NCBI GenBank assembly: GCA_025716855.1
Contig: JAIXMQ010000008.1
Location: 310,001-374,000, forward strand
Reading direction: 5' to 3'
From: Pilaira anomala
Lineage: Eukaryota; Mucoromycota; Mucoromycetes; Mucorales; Mucoraceae
Length of the DNA: 64,000 nucleotides
Shown: one piece after another, positions 13,301 through 24,384 of the stretch
How positions within the stretch are numbered: the first letter of the stretch is position 1
How the letters are laid out: every line of letters starts with the position of its first letter
Made by a program: the position numbers and the translations under genes
The notes under the pieces: generated by a model
The model's input: only the letters and a program-made list of their open reading frames with translations
What the model was told of the DNA's origin: nothing
The model's database searches: none

Positions 13301-13426
13301 ATAGAGTTAATAGTTTTACTTATCAAGTTAAATAAAACAACAAATAAACAAATAAATTTGATTTGTAAAGAAACTATAATCTTCTATTTTATCTTTTTAT
13401 ATATTTCTTTTTGAAACACATAAAAT

Positions 13427-15628
13427 ATGAAGATTCTTAAACCAGGCATCACGTCTCATGGTACAGAAAGTGTATGGTTTCTTACAACAGAAAATACGTC
13501 GTATGTTATTGGAGTTGTACCTAATTGCAAAATATTATTGAATCTTCACTGGGGATCGAGGCTAACTACTATGAAAGATATTGAGCTACCACCTCAGCTA
13601 CCAAAAGAAAGAAGTTCACAGGACCCGGCTATTACAGCAGCATGTGAAGAATTTCCTGTATTTGGAGGACTAAGATATGGACCTGATCTATTGCGAGTTA
13701 AATTTGAAAATGGAACTCGCGAATTAGATTTAATGTATGCAAGTGGCCAAGTTTCATGCAACGAATTAATTATTCATTTGGTAGATAGAGTACATCAGGA
13801 TTTCAAAGTAGTACTTTTGTATGATATTGATATTGAAAATGATATGATTATAAGAAGAGCGTATGTGACTGGATCTACAGCAGCTATCTCATATCATCTT
13901 TCCAAAGCTCAAACAGCTGCTTGGCATATACCACCTGCAGCTACCAATGTTCAACGTGAATTGATTACCTTGGCAGGCGCTTGGGCAGCAGAAACTCAAT
14001 TACAAAGACATTCGCTTCAACCCGGCACATCGCATGTCTTACAATCAACACGTGGTACTCCCTCACTTCAAGCATACCCTTATTTCGCTATCAAGGATAC
14101 GACTAATGATGGAGAACATAATACATGTGAAGTGTATTTTGGAACACTTGGATGGAGTGGAAATTGGAAGATTGAAATACACACAGACATTGAGGGCAAA
14201 ATAACAATCATTGGCGGTATGAATAGTCGTGATTTTGGTTACATGTTACAAAATAAAGCGTTTATGTTACCGGTATTTATAGCAGGGTATACACAAGATG
14301 GATTATTTGGGGCAAGGAGATCACTTACAAATCATATTCGAACAAGCAAGATATCAAAGACTATCACGCCACACAATGAAACATATTCACCCGTACTTTA
14401 CAATGGCTGGGAAGCATATGGATTTGATGTAAATATTACAAATCAAATGGCTATTGCTAAAAAAGCGGCAGCTTTAGGGATAGAGTTGTTTGTTTTAGAT
14501 GATGGATGGTTTCATAATCGAAATTCGGATAAAGCAGGACTTGGAGATTGGTACACGGATCCAAATAAGTTTCCTGATGGGTTAAAACCATTAGCGGATT
14601 ATGTTCATAGACTAGGAATGAGGTTTGGGTTATGGTTTGAACCTGAAATGGTTAACCCAGATTCCGAATTGTATCGTCAACATCCTGATTGGGTTTATCA
14701 TTATCCTGATAGAACGAGGCATTTGGAACGAAATCAGTTGGTGCTAGATATCACAAAACATGAAGTATTAAGCTATCTCTATGGACGTATCATGACATTG
14801 ATTCGTGAAGTAGGTGTAGATTTTATTAAATGGGATATGAATCGTCCAATCTCGGAAGCTGGATCAGAAATTAATGAAAAGGTTTGGATATCGCATGCGC
14901 AATGCTTTCATTATTTGATATCGACAATCCAAGCAGAGACAAAAGGACTACAGATCGAGACTTGCTGTAGTGGGGGAGGAAGAGCAGATCTTTCCATTCT
15001 AAGAAGAGTCCAATCGTGCTGGCCAAGCGATAATACAAGACCGGATGCAAGATTAATGATACAGTACGGTGCTTCACTTGTGATTCCACCCGATATGATG
15101 AGTTGCTGGGTCACAGACTCGCCTACAAATGATAGCTTTACAAAGTTTCCAATCTCGTATCGATTTCATGTATCGTTTATGGGAGCACTTGGGATTGGAT
15201 CAGACTTAAATAAATTGACACTTGCAGAGATAGAAGAATATAAGGAATGGATCAAAATGTACAAAAAGATTCGACATGTCATGCAAAAGGGAAACTTGGA
15301 TTGGCTAGTTTCACCAACATCTTCTGCTACTACTGTTGGTTATACAGCTGTAACACAAACAAATACTAAAAAGAAAGATGAATCCGTTGTTTTGGCGTTT
15401 CGACAATCGAGTCCGTTTTGGTTACCACTTCAACCAATTAGGTTACGTAATTTACTTCCCACTGAATTATATAGTGCTACTATTTGGTATCGTGATCCTT
15501 GTACACCTGTTTATGAAGGCATTGTCTCGGGTGGATCTTTGATGAGTATTGGGCTCAATTTACCTTATTTAACATCAGAAGCTTACAGCAGTGTGATAGT
15601 TTATTTAAAGCAAATGCTTGATAATTAG
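13427..15628 (+). CDS. Alpha-galactosidase, glycoside hydrolase family 36
   Basis: Predicted to hydrolyse terminal alpha-1,6-galactose from raffinose-type sugars or galactomannan. It is a single exon of 733 residues, the usual length for tetrameric GH36 enzymes. Visible motifs are LDDGWFHNRN, GLWFEPEMVNPDS, the nucleophile region FIKWDMNRP (Asp470), ETCCSGGGRAD, and the acid/base region CWPSDNTRPD (Asp535). The N-terminal beta-sandwich and C-terminal beta domain are both present, so the enzyme looks complete. No signal peptide is seen, suggesting a cytosolic enzyme. The lack of introns contrasts with intron-rich neighbours. It starts only 127 nt after the SAC1 stop. Confidence 0.95.
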   Translation: MKILKPGITSHGTESVWFLTTENTSYVIGVVPNCKILLNLHWGSRLTTMKDIELPPQLPKERSSQDPAITAACEEFPVFGGLRYGPDLLRVKFENGTRELDLMYASGQVSCNELIIHLVDRVHQDFKVVLLYDIDIENDMIIRRAYVTGSTAAISYHLSKAQTAAWHIPPAATNVQRELITLAGAWAAETQLQRHSLQPGTSHVLQSTRGTPSLQAYPYFAIKDTTNDGEHNTCEVYFGTLGWSGNWKIEIHTDIEGKITIIGGMNSRDFGYMLQNKAFMLPVFIAGYTQDGLFGARRSLTNHIRTSKISKTITPHNETYSPVLYNGWEAYGFDVNITNQMAIAKKAAALGIELFVLDDGWFHNRNSDKAGLGDWYTDPNKFPDGLKPLADYVHRLGMRFGLWFEPEMVNPDSELYRQHPDWVYHYPDRTRHLERNQLVLDITKHEVLSYLYGRIMTLIREVGVDFIKWDMNRPISEAGSEINEKVWISHAQCFHYLISTIQAETKGLQIETCCSGGGRADLSILRRVQSCWPSDNTRPDARLMIQYGASLVIPPDMMSCWVTDSPTNDSFTKFPISYRFHVSFMGALGIGSDLNKLTLAEIEEYKEWIKMYKKIRHVMQKGNLDWLVSPTSSATTVGYTAVTQTNTKKKDESVVLAFRQSSPFWLPLQPIRLRNLLPTELYSATIWYRDPCTPVYEGIVSGGSLMSIGLNLPYLTSEAYSSVIVYLKQMLDN

Positions 15629-15704
15629 GAGATCATTACAGGAGTGAAGAATTTTTTTTTGAATTAGTAACTTAGGAAAAAAAAAATAAAAAAAAGCATA
15701 TAGT

Positions 15705-17351
15705 TTAATATAAACTTGTATTTTTATTTATAATGTTATTGTGCTGATGATTATAATCATCTGATTCTTGGTTATGTGCGTCCAGCAAGTTGTCGTTGGT
15801 GTGGTTCTCAAAATATCTAGAAGATTCTCTCCCTACAGGAGGTGGTGTTATTTGTTTATAACTAGACGTTAGCATAGGAGGAGGGGGTGTTTTAGGTCGA
15901 TGCGTTAGTGGTGAATGTGAATGACTACTTGACCATAAGAAACTTGAAGGGGATAATAATGGTGAAGACTGTTGTGACTGTTGTTGATGCTGATAAGTAG
16001 GAGAGGCTAAATTTGAATATCTGATATTATTTAATAGGGGAGGTGAAACAGATATGGTTGCGTTTGGATAGTTGGCGGTGGTGCTATTTGAATAACGACG
16101 ACGACGATGTTGCTCGGAGTCAGCAATGTCGTAATTAAGTGCAGAGTTGGTTAAATTTGATGGAGGCATATTATTTACATCTGAATTTGTTTCATAAACA
16201 TAATCATCTGTAGTGGGAGACGATCTACATAGTTTTTGGCATTTTTATAAAATAATAAACACATTAGTAAACTTATAAAAATTAATTACCGAGGCATGCG
16301 TATGTGTACCTGAAGTTGATTGTGGTGTTCCTTTCTTCGTGGTAACGTGAATTAGAATGGTAGAATTCAGTATTTGCAGCACCATACGAATTATTTAACG
16401 AGTGTTCCTCTAGATAAGATGCAGAGCGGCATGTGCTTGTGCTGTCAACGCTTGTACGAGTAGATTTTCTTGAGCTAGAAGGAGGGGTATCAGATGCGAG
16501 TCTTCGAGAATGATCTATGCAAATCAAAAAAGGAAATTTGTTTAATGCATTTTCAAAACTTTAAAAAAAAACTTACATAACAAGTGATCGTCTTGTTCTT
16601 CTTCTGGACGCGAAGAAGATAGCTTTCTAGCAGTGACAGAATAAGATGTTGAAGAGCTTGTAGTTGAAGATGGAGAGAGACTAGGTCGTTTCAAGACGAG
16701 CTCAGCAAATTCGACAGAAGGTGGGACACGAAAACTTTGTTTTAATATCAAATCAGGGGAGATGTGAAGACGAGATAACTCAGTGATGGAGGAAGGTGTT
16801 GATAATCTGTTGTTCAAAACGTCTTCTTTTGTATAATAACTAATTAAATGTTGCGTGTTTCCATTGAGTTGAATACTCAATGTCTTTTTAATAAGTCCAC
16901 CTTTTCGAAACTTGTAAGTATCTGTGAGAGAACCAACCAAATTACGCTCTCGATTACGTTCTTCAAATGTCATTTCATCTATGACTTGTTGTTCATCATG
17001 GCAATTGGTTGAATAGATCTTTTCGTTTAATGATTCACGACCACCGAGCTCTCGATATATTAAAAAATTCCCTAGGATTCGAGAAGGACTCCAAATTAAG
17101 CCATCGGTCCACCTTTTAATTCCTAAAATATGTTAATTTTTTTTTTTCGTTGGTTTAATTTTTTTTTGTTTTGTATTACCAGATTCTTTTTCGTCAAAAA
17201 TGAAAATGGTACCTGATTTTACTGAACCTCGTTCTCTTTCTTGTAATCGACGACTTATCTTTGGTAAAACCCCTCGACGACATGCTTCAAATAGTAAAAG
17301 TGAATCCGTAGTTGTTTCAATAAATCCATGAAAGGTTGCACTGATAGGCAT
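15705..17351 (-). CDS. Gti1/Pac2 (WOPR-domain) transcription factor
   Basis: A fungal-specific DNA-binding regulator of the Wor1/Ryp1/Sge1 class, which controls morphology and development. Exons on the minus strand are 17351-17180, 17122-16577, 16514-16310 and 16224-15705, giving 480 residues. The WOPR box starts at once with ATFHGFIETTTDSLLLFEACRRG and continues with TIFIFDEKESGIKRWTDG and LIWSPSRILGNFLIYREL. The second WOPR half (KGGLIKKTLSIQLNG, HLISYYTKEDV) is in exon 2. The rest is Ser/Thr/Pro- and Asn-rich and low in complexity. The exon 3 donor was placed at 16309 because only that choice keeps the long C-terminal frame; a later donor shifts it. Confidence 0.9.
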
Positions 17352-19207
17352 GATAATTTTGTTAAAAATTCAAATCGAAGAAAAAAGTCTGTACAAAAAT
17401 TAATTTTTTTTTTTTTTGCCAAGAACTAATAAATAAAAAGAAAGAAAGAAGAGAAAATAGTAAAGGCTTTTAATAGTTGTTTGTTATATATCTCAAATGG
17501 GAGGAAAAAAAAGAATTAAATAGTGTCTCAGTTTATTTTGTATTACTCGTTAATACCATGCAGGGGACAAAAAATAGAGCAAAAACCAGAGTTCTTAATT
17601 ACCTATTTTATCGATAAGCCGTTCATATAAGCTTTTTTTTTTAAAAAAAACAAGTTGTTAGTTTTAACCATTTTTGTTAAATGAAAAAACTTAATTATAC
17701 GTATGCAAAATTAGTTTATCATTGTGTGAATACACTTGTAATAACATTGACACTAGTTGTATACATTCGAAATCAGTAAGATACATAAATACTCTCAATA
17801 ATTATAAAACTAATTTAGGAGAGATGATGATATACTTCTAGGATATTTATATAGTTTTATATATTTTTATGCACATTGTATATTAACACTTTTGACAGTA
17901 ATACATCTATATATTAACACTTTTGACAATAGTACATCTGTGCGTCGAAAAGTCATTTACATTTTTACTATAAAAAATTTAAAGGAATTTTTTTAGAATT
18001 AAATGTCCCTACTCTTTTTTCTCTTTAACTTGCTCATTTACGGTTGAAAAAAAAAGGTTTATTTTGTAACTCTATTATATTTAACTCCTTTTTATAAATA
18101 TATAGACACTCTCCTATATTCTTCTAGCAGATTTTTTCTCTTTTTTTTTTTTGTCAAGCCTTGTTATTAGTTATGTTGCCTCCTGAGTATTTCTTTTTTT
18201 CTTTTTTTCCAGAAAAAGCTATCAAACCTATGCAATATACATCTAGATTATATATTTTTGGTATTAGTAATGTCCCTTAAAAGAGTCCATGTATAGATAG
18301 ACATATAACTGTGTCTAATGTCACATTTACTATATATACCTTGTATGTACATTCTAAAAGCATCGGGGTGAAGCAACTAAACTCTATTTATCATTAAACT
18401 TGATACTTACAATGCTTTTTTGTAGGCCCATAGTTATACATTTTTGTACTTCCTTCCTGTTTCATTTTTATAGGCAATATATAGTTATGTGGGAATAAGT
18501 ACGTATGCTTCTCCCTAACCGAGTTTCACAGTATTTAGATCTCTTTCTCTTTCCCTTCAAGAAGATATTTGACCCATGTAAAGAATTACACCTGCAATAA
18601 GTGTGTGAAACACATGTAACTTAAGCAGTCTCTCTACAATAAAGAAGTTTGAATAAGTTAAAAATAAACATAAAGATCCCGTTATTACCCCGGCCATAAC
18701 CATTGTAAAATTATTACACTGTTAAATGTCACGTACAGCTTGGCCACATTTATACAAAATGGGTTAGTTGAATCATTAATGTTCCAGTGTTGAAACATAT
18801 CACAAGATTTTAATAGTTGATATTTTTGGATATTAAAGCAATATAGCTCATATGTATTATGCAGTTGCATTTTGAAATAAAAGGTACCAGGAGAATGATG
18901 ATGATGCAAAAAATAGAATAATTAAAGAAAACGGCAGAATATTTGTTACAAAAAAAGTAACTGCTTATATCAAATTAAAAAAAAAAACAGATCAAATAAT
19001 TTTTTCTATCTAAAATGACAATTTAATTTTGTAATAATAGTTATAATGAGCGTCCCTCAACAATTTTCTTTAAACCAAAACATTTTTAATTTATATTGTT
19101 AAATCAAGTAAGGCTTAATTCTTCAAAGAGTACGACAAGCTGATTATTTAAAATTAGATAATCTTTATAAAGGTACATTTTAGTTTTATTTATTTGAAAG
19201 TGAGAGG
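17352..19207 (+). other. Gene-free AT-rich stretch
   Basis: No supported coding sequence over about 1.9 kb. A direct duplication of roughly 32 nt lies at 17880-17942 (two copies of TATTAACACTTTTGACA plus flank, slightly diverged). The minus ORF at 18685-18909 has no recognisable motif. This is the left flank of the transposon-rich island. Confidence 0.5.
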
Positions 19208-20060
19208 TTAATGGCAGAAAGAAAAAGCCAAAGATGGTACAACATTTGAATTATCGGAGGTTTTTCTTTTTCTGTCATTCATAGTTGTATGAACCATCTT
19301 AATTGCTTGTTTAGCTTTCCACGTAATCTTCAGAAGAGACAAGAAGCCAACAGTCATACGATACATAATATCAATTAAAGATGGGAGCTCAAACCTGGCA
19401 GTTTTTGTTATTCGTGTTATGTGTTGACCAATAGGAATATCCATGGCCACAAGCTCTAAGCGTCAATCAGTTTTTAATACTGAGACGGGGAGGGGGGTTA
19501 TCTTCTGAATTTACAAAGACCTAAATAAAAAAGAATTACTAAATGTACCTTTATTTATGTAGTATGTTTAGCTTACTAATAAGAAGAAACCCAACAATTA
19601 AAAGGATCTTTATCTTTCTAGGGTTCTTTTGCACACAAAAATAACCATCATATCTCAGAGAGTTTTGGGAAGTTTTATGAGGCCACCATCAAGATATTTG
19701 TCATCAGCTACGGTAATGTCATCTTTGCCAGCTTCACAAGAACCATGTTCATTATAAAATATTTTAAAAACAATGTCAAGCCTGGCACCAACAACCTTTC
19801 TTGACCTTCAATTTCTTGCTTCCAATCCTCTATACCCATTTTTGGTCAAAGCAACGGCCCCACTTGCTTTTCCCCTGAGTGATGCCTTAATTTCTTTATT
19901 ATTAAACGCTCTGTATAGAAAGGGCCATACATCATGTAGTAAATCAGTCTCTTTGAATTCACCAAGTTGAGTTCGTCATTTTCAAGGAACATCTCTGACA
20001 TCCTGATGATACTTTCTCTGATCTACCTCTTGTCAAATTCGTCTATAGGATCATGTTTTA
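19208..20060 (-). pseudogene. Decayed ORF of a dispersed, unidentified family
   Basis: Read on the minus strand, three frames hold broken but protein-like stretches. From the upstream end these are FKETDLLHDVWPFLYRAF, then VVGARLDIVFKIFYNEHG with SCEAGKDDIT and GGLIKLPKTL, then after a stop PIGQHITRITKTARFELPS with LLKITWKAKQAI. The order resembles large uncharacterised gene families common in mucoralean genomes, from memory and without a search. In-frame stops near EARN and KTL and frame changes show that it is dead. The function of the family is unknown to me. Confidence 0.45.
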
Positions 20061-20101
20061 GACTATCGGCAAAGAAGTATAACTCTTTGGCAGATATTCA
20101 T

Positions 20102-20590
20102 TTTTTTTTTTTTTGTAGAATTAATTTTTATTTAAATTAAATTTTTTTTGTAAAAGTTTCACATCGCGGAGAGGTGAAGCTGGATAATATATGAATAACG
20201 AGGAGAAAAGGAAAATTGGGTGAAATAAGACTGTAGAGTTTTGATTGAGATGGATAAGAGAAGTTAGTCGCTATCGATAGGGTTCAAGAGAATATCAATG
20301 TTTCTATTGATGGTCTGTTGAACATTGTTTAGGTTGAAAGGAACTCCATCAATGGTATGTTTCCAAAAGTGAGTCCAGATAAAGTATTGAATGGTCGAAA
20401 TAATAGTGTAATATTTTGACTTGGCAGCATTGGTTTTGATAAAATTGGGAAATTTGAGACTACACAGGCTTGAGAGTAAGGCTTCAAGAGGGATGTTATC
20501 TACTGGATATTGTTTGTGGAGGACGCTGTACCAGATGTCTAGTTTAACAGGACATGAAACTAGATATCCATTTTTCATCGTAGCCGTTCA
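20102..20590 (-). mobile_element. LINE retrotransposon 3' fragment
   Basis: An ORF at 20578-20264 (104 codons) reads FLVSCP-like YLVSCPVKLDIWYSVLHKQY, then a segment IWTHFWKHTIDGVPFNL near its end. This matches the zinc-binding tail that follows reverse transcriptase in fungal non-LTR elements. The element is truncated at its 5' end, and a T15 run on the plus strand at 20102-20116 would be its poly(A) tail. No reverse transcriptase core is present here. Assignment is from pattern memory, so moderate confidence. Confidence 0.55.
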
Positions 20591-21304
20591 CGTATTCTCC
20601 AAGGAGAAAGATACGCGCACCACATCCGCGCCCCATTTTTCTTTTTTTTTTCACTTTCTGACAGCCAGATCACCACTAATGGGTTTGGACGGAATACACT
20701 CTTTATTAAATACATGCAATCTGCAAAAAAAAAAAAAAGGTTTATAATAAAGCTAGAAAAAAATCTGTTTGTGTGGCGTGTGAAAAAATTAGAAGCCAAT
20801 AACAATCGAGTGAGTGGTCAATGGAAATACAGTAACATTCAGCCCTTAATCAGATGCTGTAGCATAAGACCTAACGTTTTTGCTTTAGTTAGGATTAAAA
20901 ATGCTGCGCGTATCTCTCTCCTTTTTAAATCCTGTTCTAATTGACCACTGCTAACAACTGCACGAAATGGCACCTCATCTGTCTACACTCATGATGAAAA
21001 TCAAAATGAAAATACTCGGGTTTCGGATCACTTAATTTCTTTATGGTAGCCTCGTACAACTGTCTAACAGGTAAATCTTACTGCATGAGACGGATGAAAA
21101 TGCTAATAAAAATGTTAAGCATAGTCGCACAAAATAGGGAGATATGCTCTCGAAAGAGACGTGCGAGTAAGACCTATTGATATTTTTTTTCCTACTTGAT
21201 AACAATTGTAAATAGTTTAACAAAAAATGATTTCTCTTCTTCAGAACTGACTCGAGTTATTACAAGTAAATTTTGGTGTGTAAACGTTCCATTTTATCTG
21301 ATTA

Positions 21305-22170
21305 CAGGGTTTCCCACTATTTTTGGGAATTAATATGGAAATTATTGGGAAAAACTTTAAAAGTTAATAAAACCAAGTTTGAAAGTTGATGGAATAAATT
21401 TTGAAGATTAATTAAATAAAGTTTGAAAAAGTTGGCTAGTAATGTGATTCTTACATAGACGTTTTAAGGCTTTAACTGTATCAAGGTTCTCCAAAGCGAT
21501 AACTAAGGAGGATAATTACTGTTGAAGACGAGTGTTTTTCCTCCCAGTTTGATTGGTTCAGAGTTTTTTCTTTTGATTGAGTCTTTTTGACTTCTCGAGA
21601 ATATCGCAGGTTTCTGGGATGTAGTCCTAAAGCTAATTACGATCTTCCTAAAATTTAATACAGCAGCAAGATCCCTGTTCCATAGTCGATACTTTATATT
21701 ATCTTGATCCTTTTCAGTTAATGCCTGTTTCTCCAAACAGTTTTGATTTAAGCATCTAAAACACAAGTTATTAAAACCTTTCATTGATATAAAATATGTA
21801 AGAAATACCTTAAAAGCCCATGGCATGTTACTTTTGGATTAGTCGAACATCGGTATAGCCTTGGATTAATACATTCTTTAAAAGCTGATAGCTTGTTTTC
21901 ACAAGAAGGACAGATACTAGAAGTTTTGAACTCATCCAAAAGATAAACTTTAAACCCTTCTTTTTGTAAGCTATTTCTTAATCCGTTTCCTTTAATGGGT
22001 TCGTGAAACCTTGTGCGGGAAACAGACCAGTTTCCCAAAATTAAGATACAATCCTTTCCAAACTTTTTTCTGATGTTTTTTGATAAACGTTTGGTTGATT
22101 GAATTTCATTGATATCGGCACTGAGCTTCATCTTTCTAAAGGGGATTAATTCTTTCTTTCTCTTATCCTT
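21305..22170. repeat. Left inverted arm of the Fanzor element
   Basis: This arm pairs with 24384-23946. It covers the terminal CAGGGTTTCCCACTA, the 3' non-coding region, and the last part of the Fanzor coding sequence. It is the longer of the two arms: about 410 bp (roughly 21616-22025), coding for the zinc finger and RuvC-III, are absent from the right arm. Confidence 0.75.
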
Positions 22171-23717
22171 CTCTACACCTTCATTTGAATAGTACTCTTG
22201 CATCTTAGAAGTAACTTCAGCTCTAATCTTAAGTATTCAACAAATGCTTCCTTCTTTACTGTGAGTGGCGAGCACTTGCCGAGTTTGTCCTCGCAATCTT
22301 GAATGTCTTTTGGTTTCAACTGTTGCCGCAGCTTTTTAAATTTTGTTGATTTTGTTTCCTTTGCTTTTTGATTCTCGTGTACCTGTAAATTTTTTTGTTA
22401 CTGACTGTGCTATCTTCGTGCATACAATAAATTAGATCACGTCGACCAGGATCAATGAATACACATTTTCCATCTGTAGATCGTAGTTCCTCGTTGGGGA
22501 TTTGTTCAATATATTTGAGTTCTTCATCTTCCACTAAGCTGGCCTTGGAATTACTTGTACCACCTTTAGACGTGTCGAAATTTTGTTTTATTACAGAAAT
22601 ACCTATGCCATCTGTCATTATAGTTCCTCTGAACTTCATGGAGCTGTTTAGGCCTTGATCTTTGAAGGTTTTGAAGATAAATTTAGGACTTTTCCCCAGA
22701 TATACCCTTTATCCAATTTGCTTCTTTGGGAATTTTTTAATATATGATTGTTCAATATCATAGTATCAATAGTCATATATGACGGAATAAAAGTCTTTCT
22801 TACAGGAAAACATTGGAATAATTTGAACTTGTTAGCCTCGCATATCTCTGCTAGTTTAAAATAAGCAAGTAAGTGTTTTCCTGGATTTTCAACAGCATCA
22901 TAATAAATGGAATCTTTTTTAAACTTGTAAGTTTCAGGATAAGCAGAAAATATGTCCTTAATACAGTTGATAATAGCCTTTTGATCTTGGAATTCTTTTG
23001 GGATTCGGCTGATATCTCTTGATGAAATAGCCAGTTTAAGTTGTGTAGCAGGTTCCAGAATGTTACTTTTAATTTTGGCTTTAGTTTCCTCTTCTGAGTA
23101 GCTTTGCTTTTTCAAATCGCTAGTCAATTGTGAGATACGTTGTTTTAGTCCAATCAGTTGATTGACAGCCATTCTCAGCTTATTTCCAAAATCTTTAGTG
23201 ATTGCATTAGTACAAGCAGTTTGTATTTTTGTAGCTTCATATGAGGCTATTTGTTGAGCAGAGGGTAGTTTGATTGGCGTGAATGATGAATCTCTACAAT
23301 ACCTACGATGCCTTATACTTGTTTATCATCTCTCTATATGCCTTTACTTTTCCCGATAGTCTATTAACATTCACAGTTTTACTGTCTAAAAGTGATAAAA
23401 ACACTTCCTTGTAAAAACCTTGGACTGCATACTCTTCTAAATTAAGATTAAGCTCTTGGATAAATATGTATCTTGTAAACGAATACGTATGGGTAACAAT
23501 AACATGAACGTCATGAACGAGTTTCTTCAAAATAGAAAGATATTGAGGTTTCCATCCTATTCCAGTAATTGAAGACTTTACAGTCATAACCTTTTTATCA
23601 TTACCATCAGTGTTTATTGATAATGTATTCACCTGTAAAAATAAATGTGAGCAAAATAATACATTTAAACCCGTTAAAAATACTTACAGAGGTATATTGT
23701 TCAACGGATCCCTCCAT
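21503..23717 (-). pseudogene. Degenerate Fanzor (eukaryotic TnpB-like nuclease)
   Basis: Fanzors are RNA-guided DNA endonucleases related to TnpB and Cas12. On the minus strand the model starts at 23717 (MEGSVEQYTS), has an intron 23687-23633, and ends at 21503 after an intron at 21808-21756. Hallmarks in order: RuvC-I FIDPGRRDLIYC (about 22436-22459), IRKKFGKDCILILGNWS, the Zn finger with CPSC and a second Cys set around the last intron, and RuvC-III LWNRDLAAVLNF. Reading frame breaks are inferred at about 23303-23325, 22667-22675, 22370-22385 and 22221-22235, each needing a one-base change to reconnect recognisable protein. It is therefore called a pseudogene, unless sequencing errors explain the breaks. 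Confidence 0.8.
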
Positions 23718-23945
23718 TTTTACTCAGGGGAGAAATTGTTAAAAAAGAGGAAAGAACAAAGAAGAAAAAAAAAAAAGAAAGGGTTTTGACAGCATTTATC
23801 AAACTGGTTATTGGTTTTTGGGACTGGTAAAAAAAAAACTTGCTTGTATTTTATAACGTAAGCAATTACACTAATTAACCAGTGCATGATGATGCATCTC
23901 GTATCTCATTTTTGAATACCATACTTTTTCAATTATTTTATAAAA

Positions 23946-24384
23946 ATAAGAGAAAGAAGGACTTGATCCCCTTTAGAAAAATGAAGCTCAGTGCCCATAT
24001 CAATGAAATTCAATCAACCAAACGTTTATCAAAAAACATCAGAAAAAAATTTGGAAAGGATTGTATCTTAATTTTGGGAAACTGATCTGAAACCTGCGAT
24101 ATTCTTGAGTAGTCAAAAAAACTCAATCAAAAGAAAAAACTATGACCCGATTAAACTGGGGAAAAAAACAATAATTATCCTCCTTAGTTATCGCTTTGGA
24201 GAACCTTGATACAGTTAAAGCCTTAAAACGTCTATGTAAGAATCACATTACTAACTAACTTTTTCAAACTTTATTTAATTAATCTTCAAAATTTATTCCA
24301 TCAACTTTCAAACTTGGTTTTATTAACTTTTAAAGTTTTTCCCAATAATTTCCATATTAATTCCCAAAATAGTGGGAAACTCTG
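23946..24384. repeat. Right inverted arm with a partial Fanzor copy
   Basis: This arm is the inverted partner of 21305-22170. Its inner part, read on plus from about 23946, carries the coding block KLSAHINEIQSTKRLSKNIR of Fanzor, then stops at GNW-equivalent DNA with an in-frame TGA. It then jumps, missing about 410 bp relative to the left arm, to the 3' non-coding region and terminus. A short upstream stretch from 23882 may be a more diverged continuation. Substitutions against the left arm are scattered, so the duplication is not recent. Confidence 0.72.

Larger units (their letters stand above)
21305..24384 (-). mobile_element. Fanzor-carrying DNA element with inverted ends and TA flanks
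   Basis: The left end begins CAGGGTTTCCCACTATTTT and the right end, read in reverse complement, begins CAGAGTTTCCCACTATTTT. Both sit beside TA (21303-21304 and 24385-24386), as expected for a TA target duplication of the Tc1/mariner type. Near-identity between the ends extends far inward. The cargo on the minus strand is a degenerate Fanzor gene. No DDE transposase is visible inside, so the element is either non-autonomous or a relic. Total length is 3080 bp. Boundaries rest on the end symmetry and were not checked against an empty site. Confidence 0.75.

Noticed and set aside
18685..18909. Minus ORF of 74 codons
   Set aside because: No recognisable family, no promoter, typical of AT-rich chance frames.
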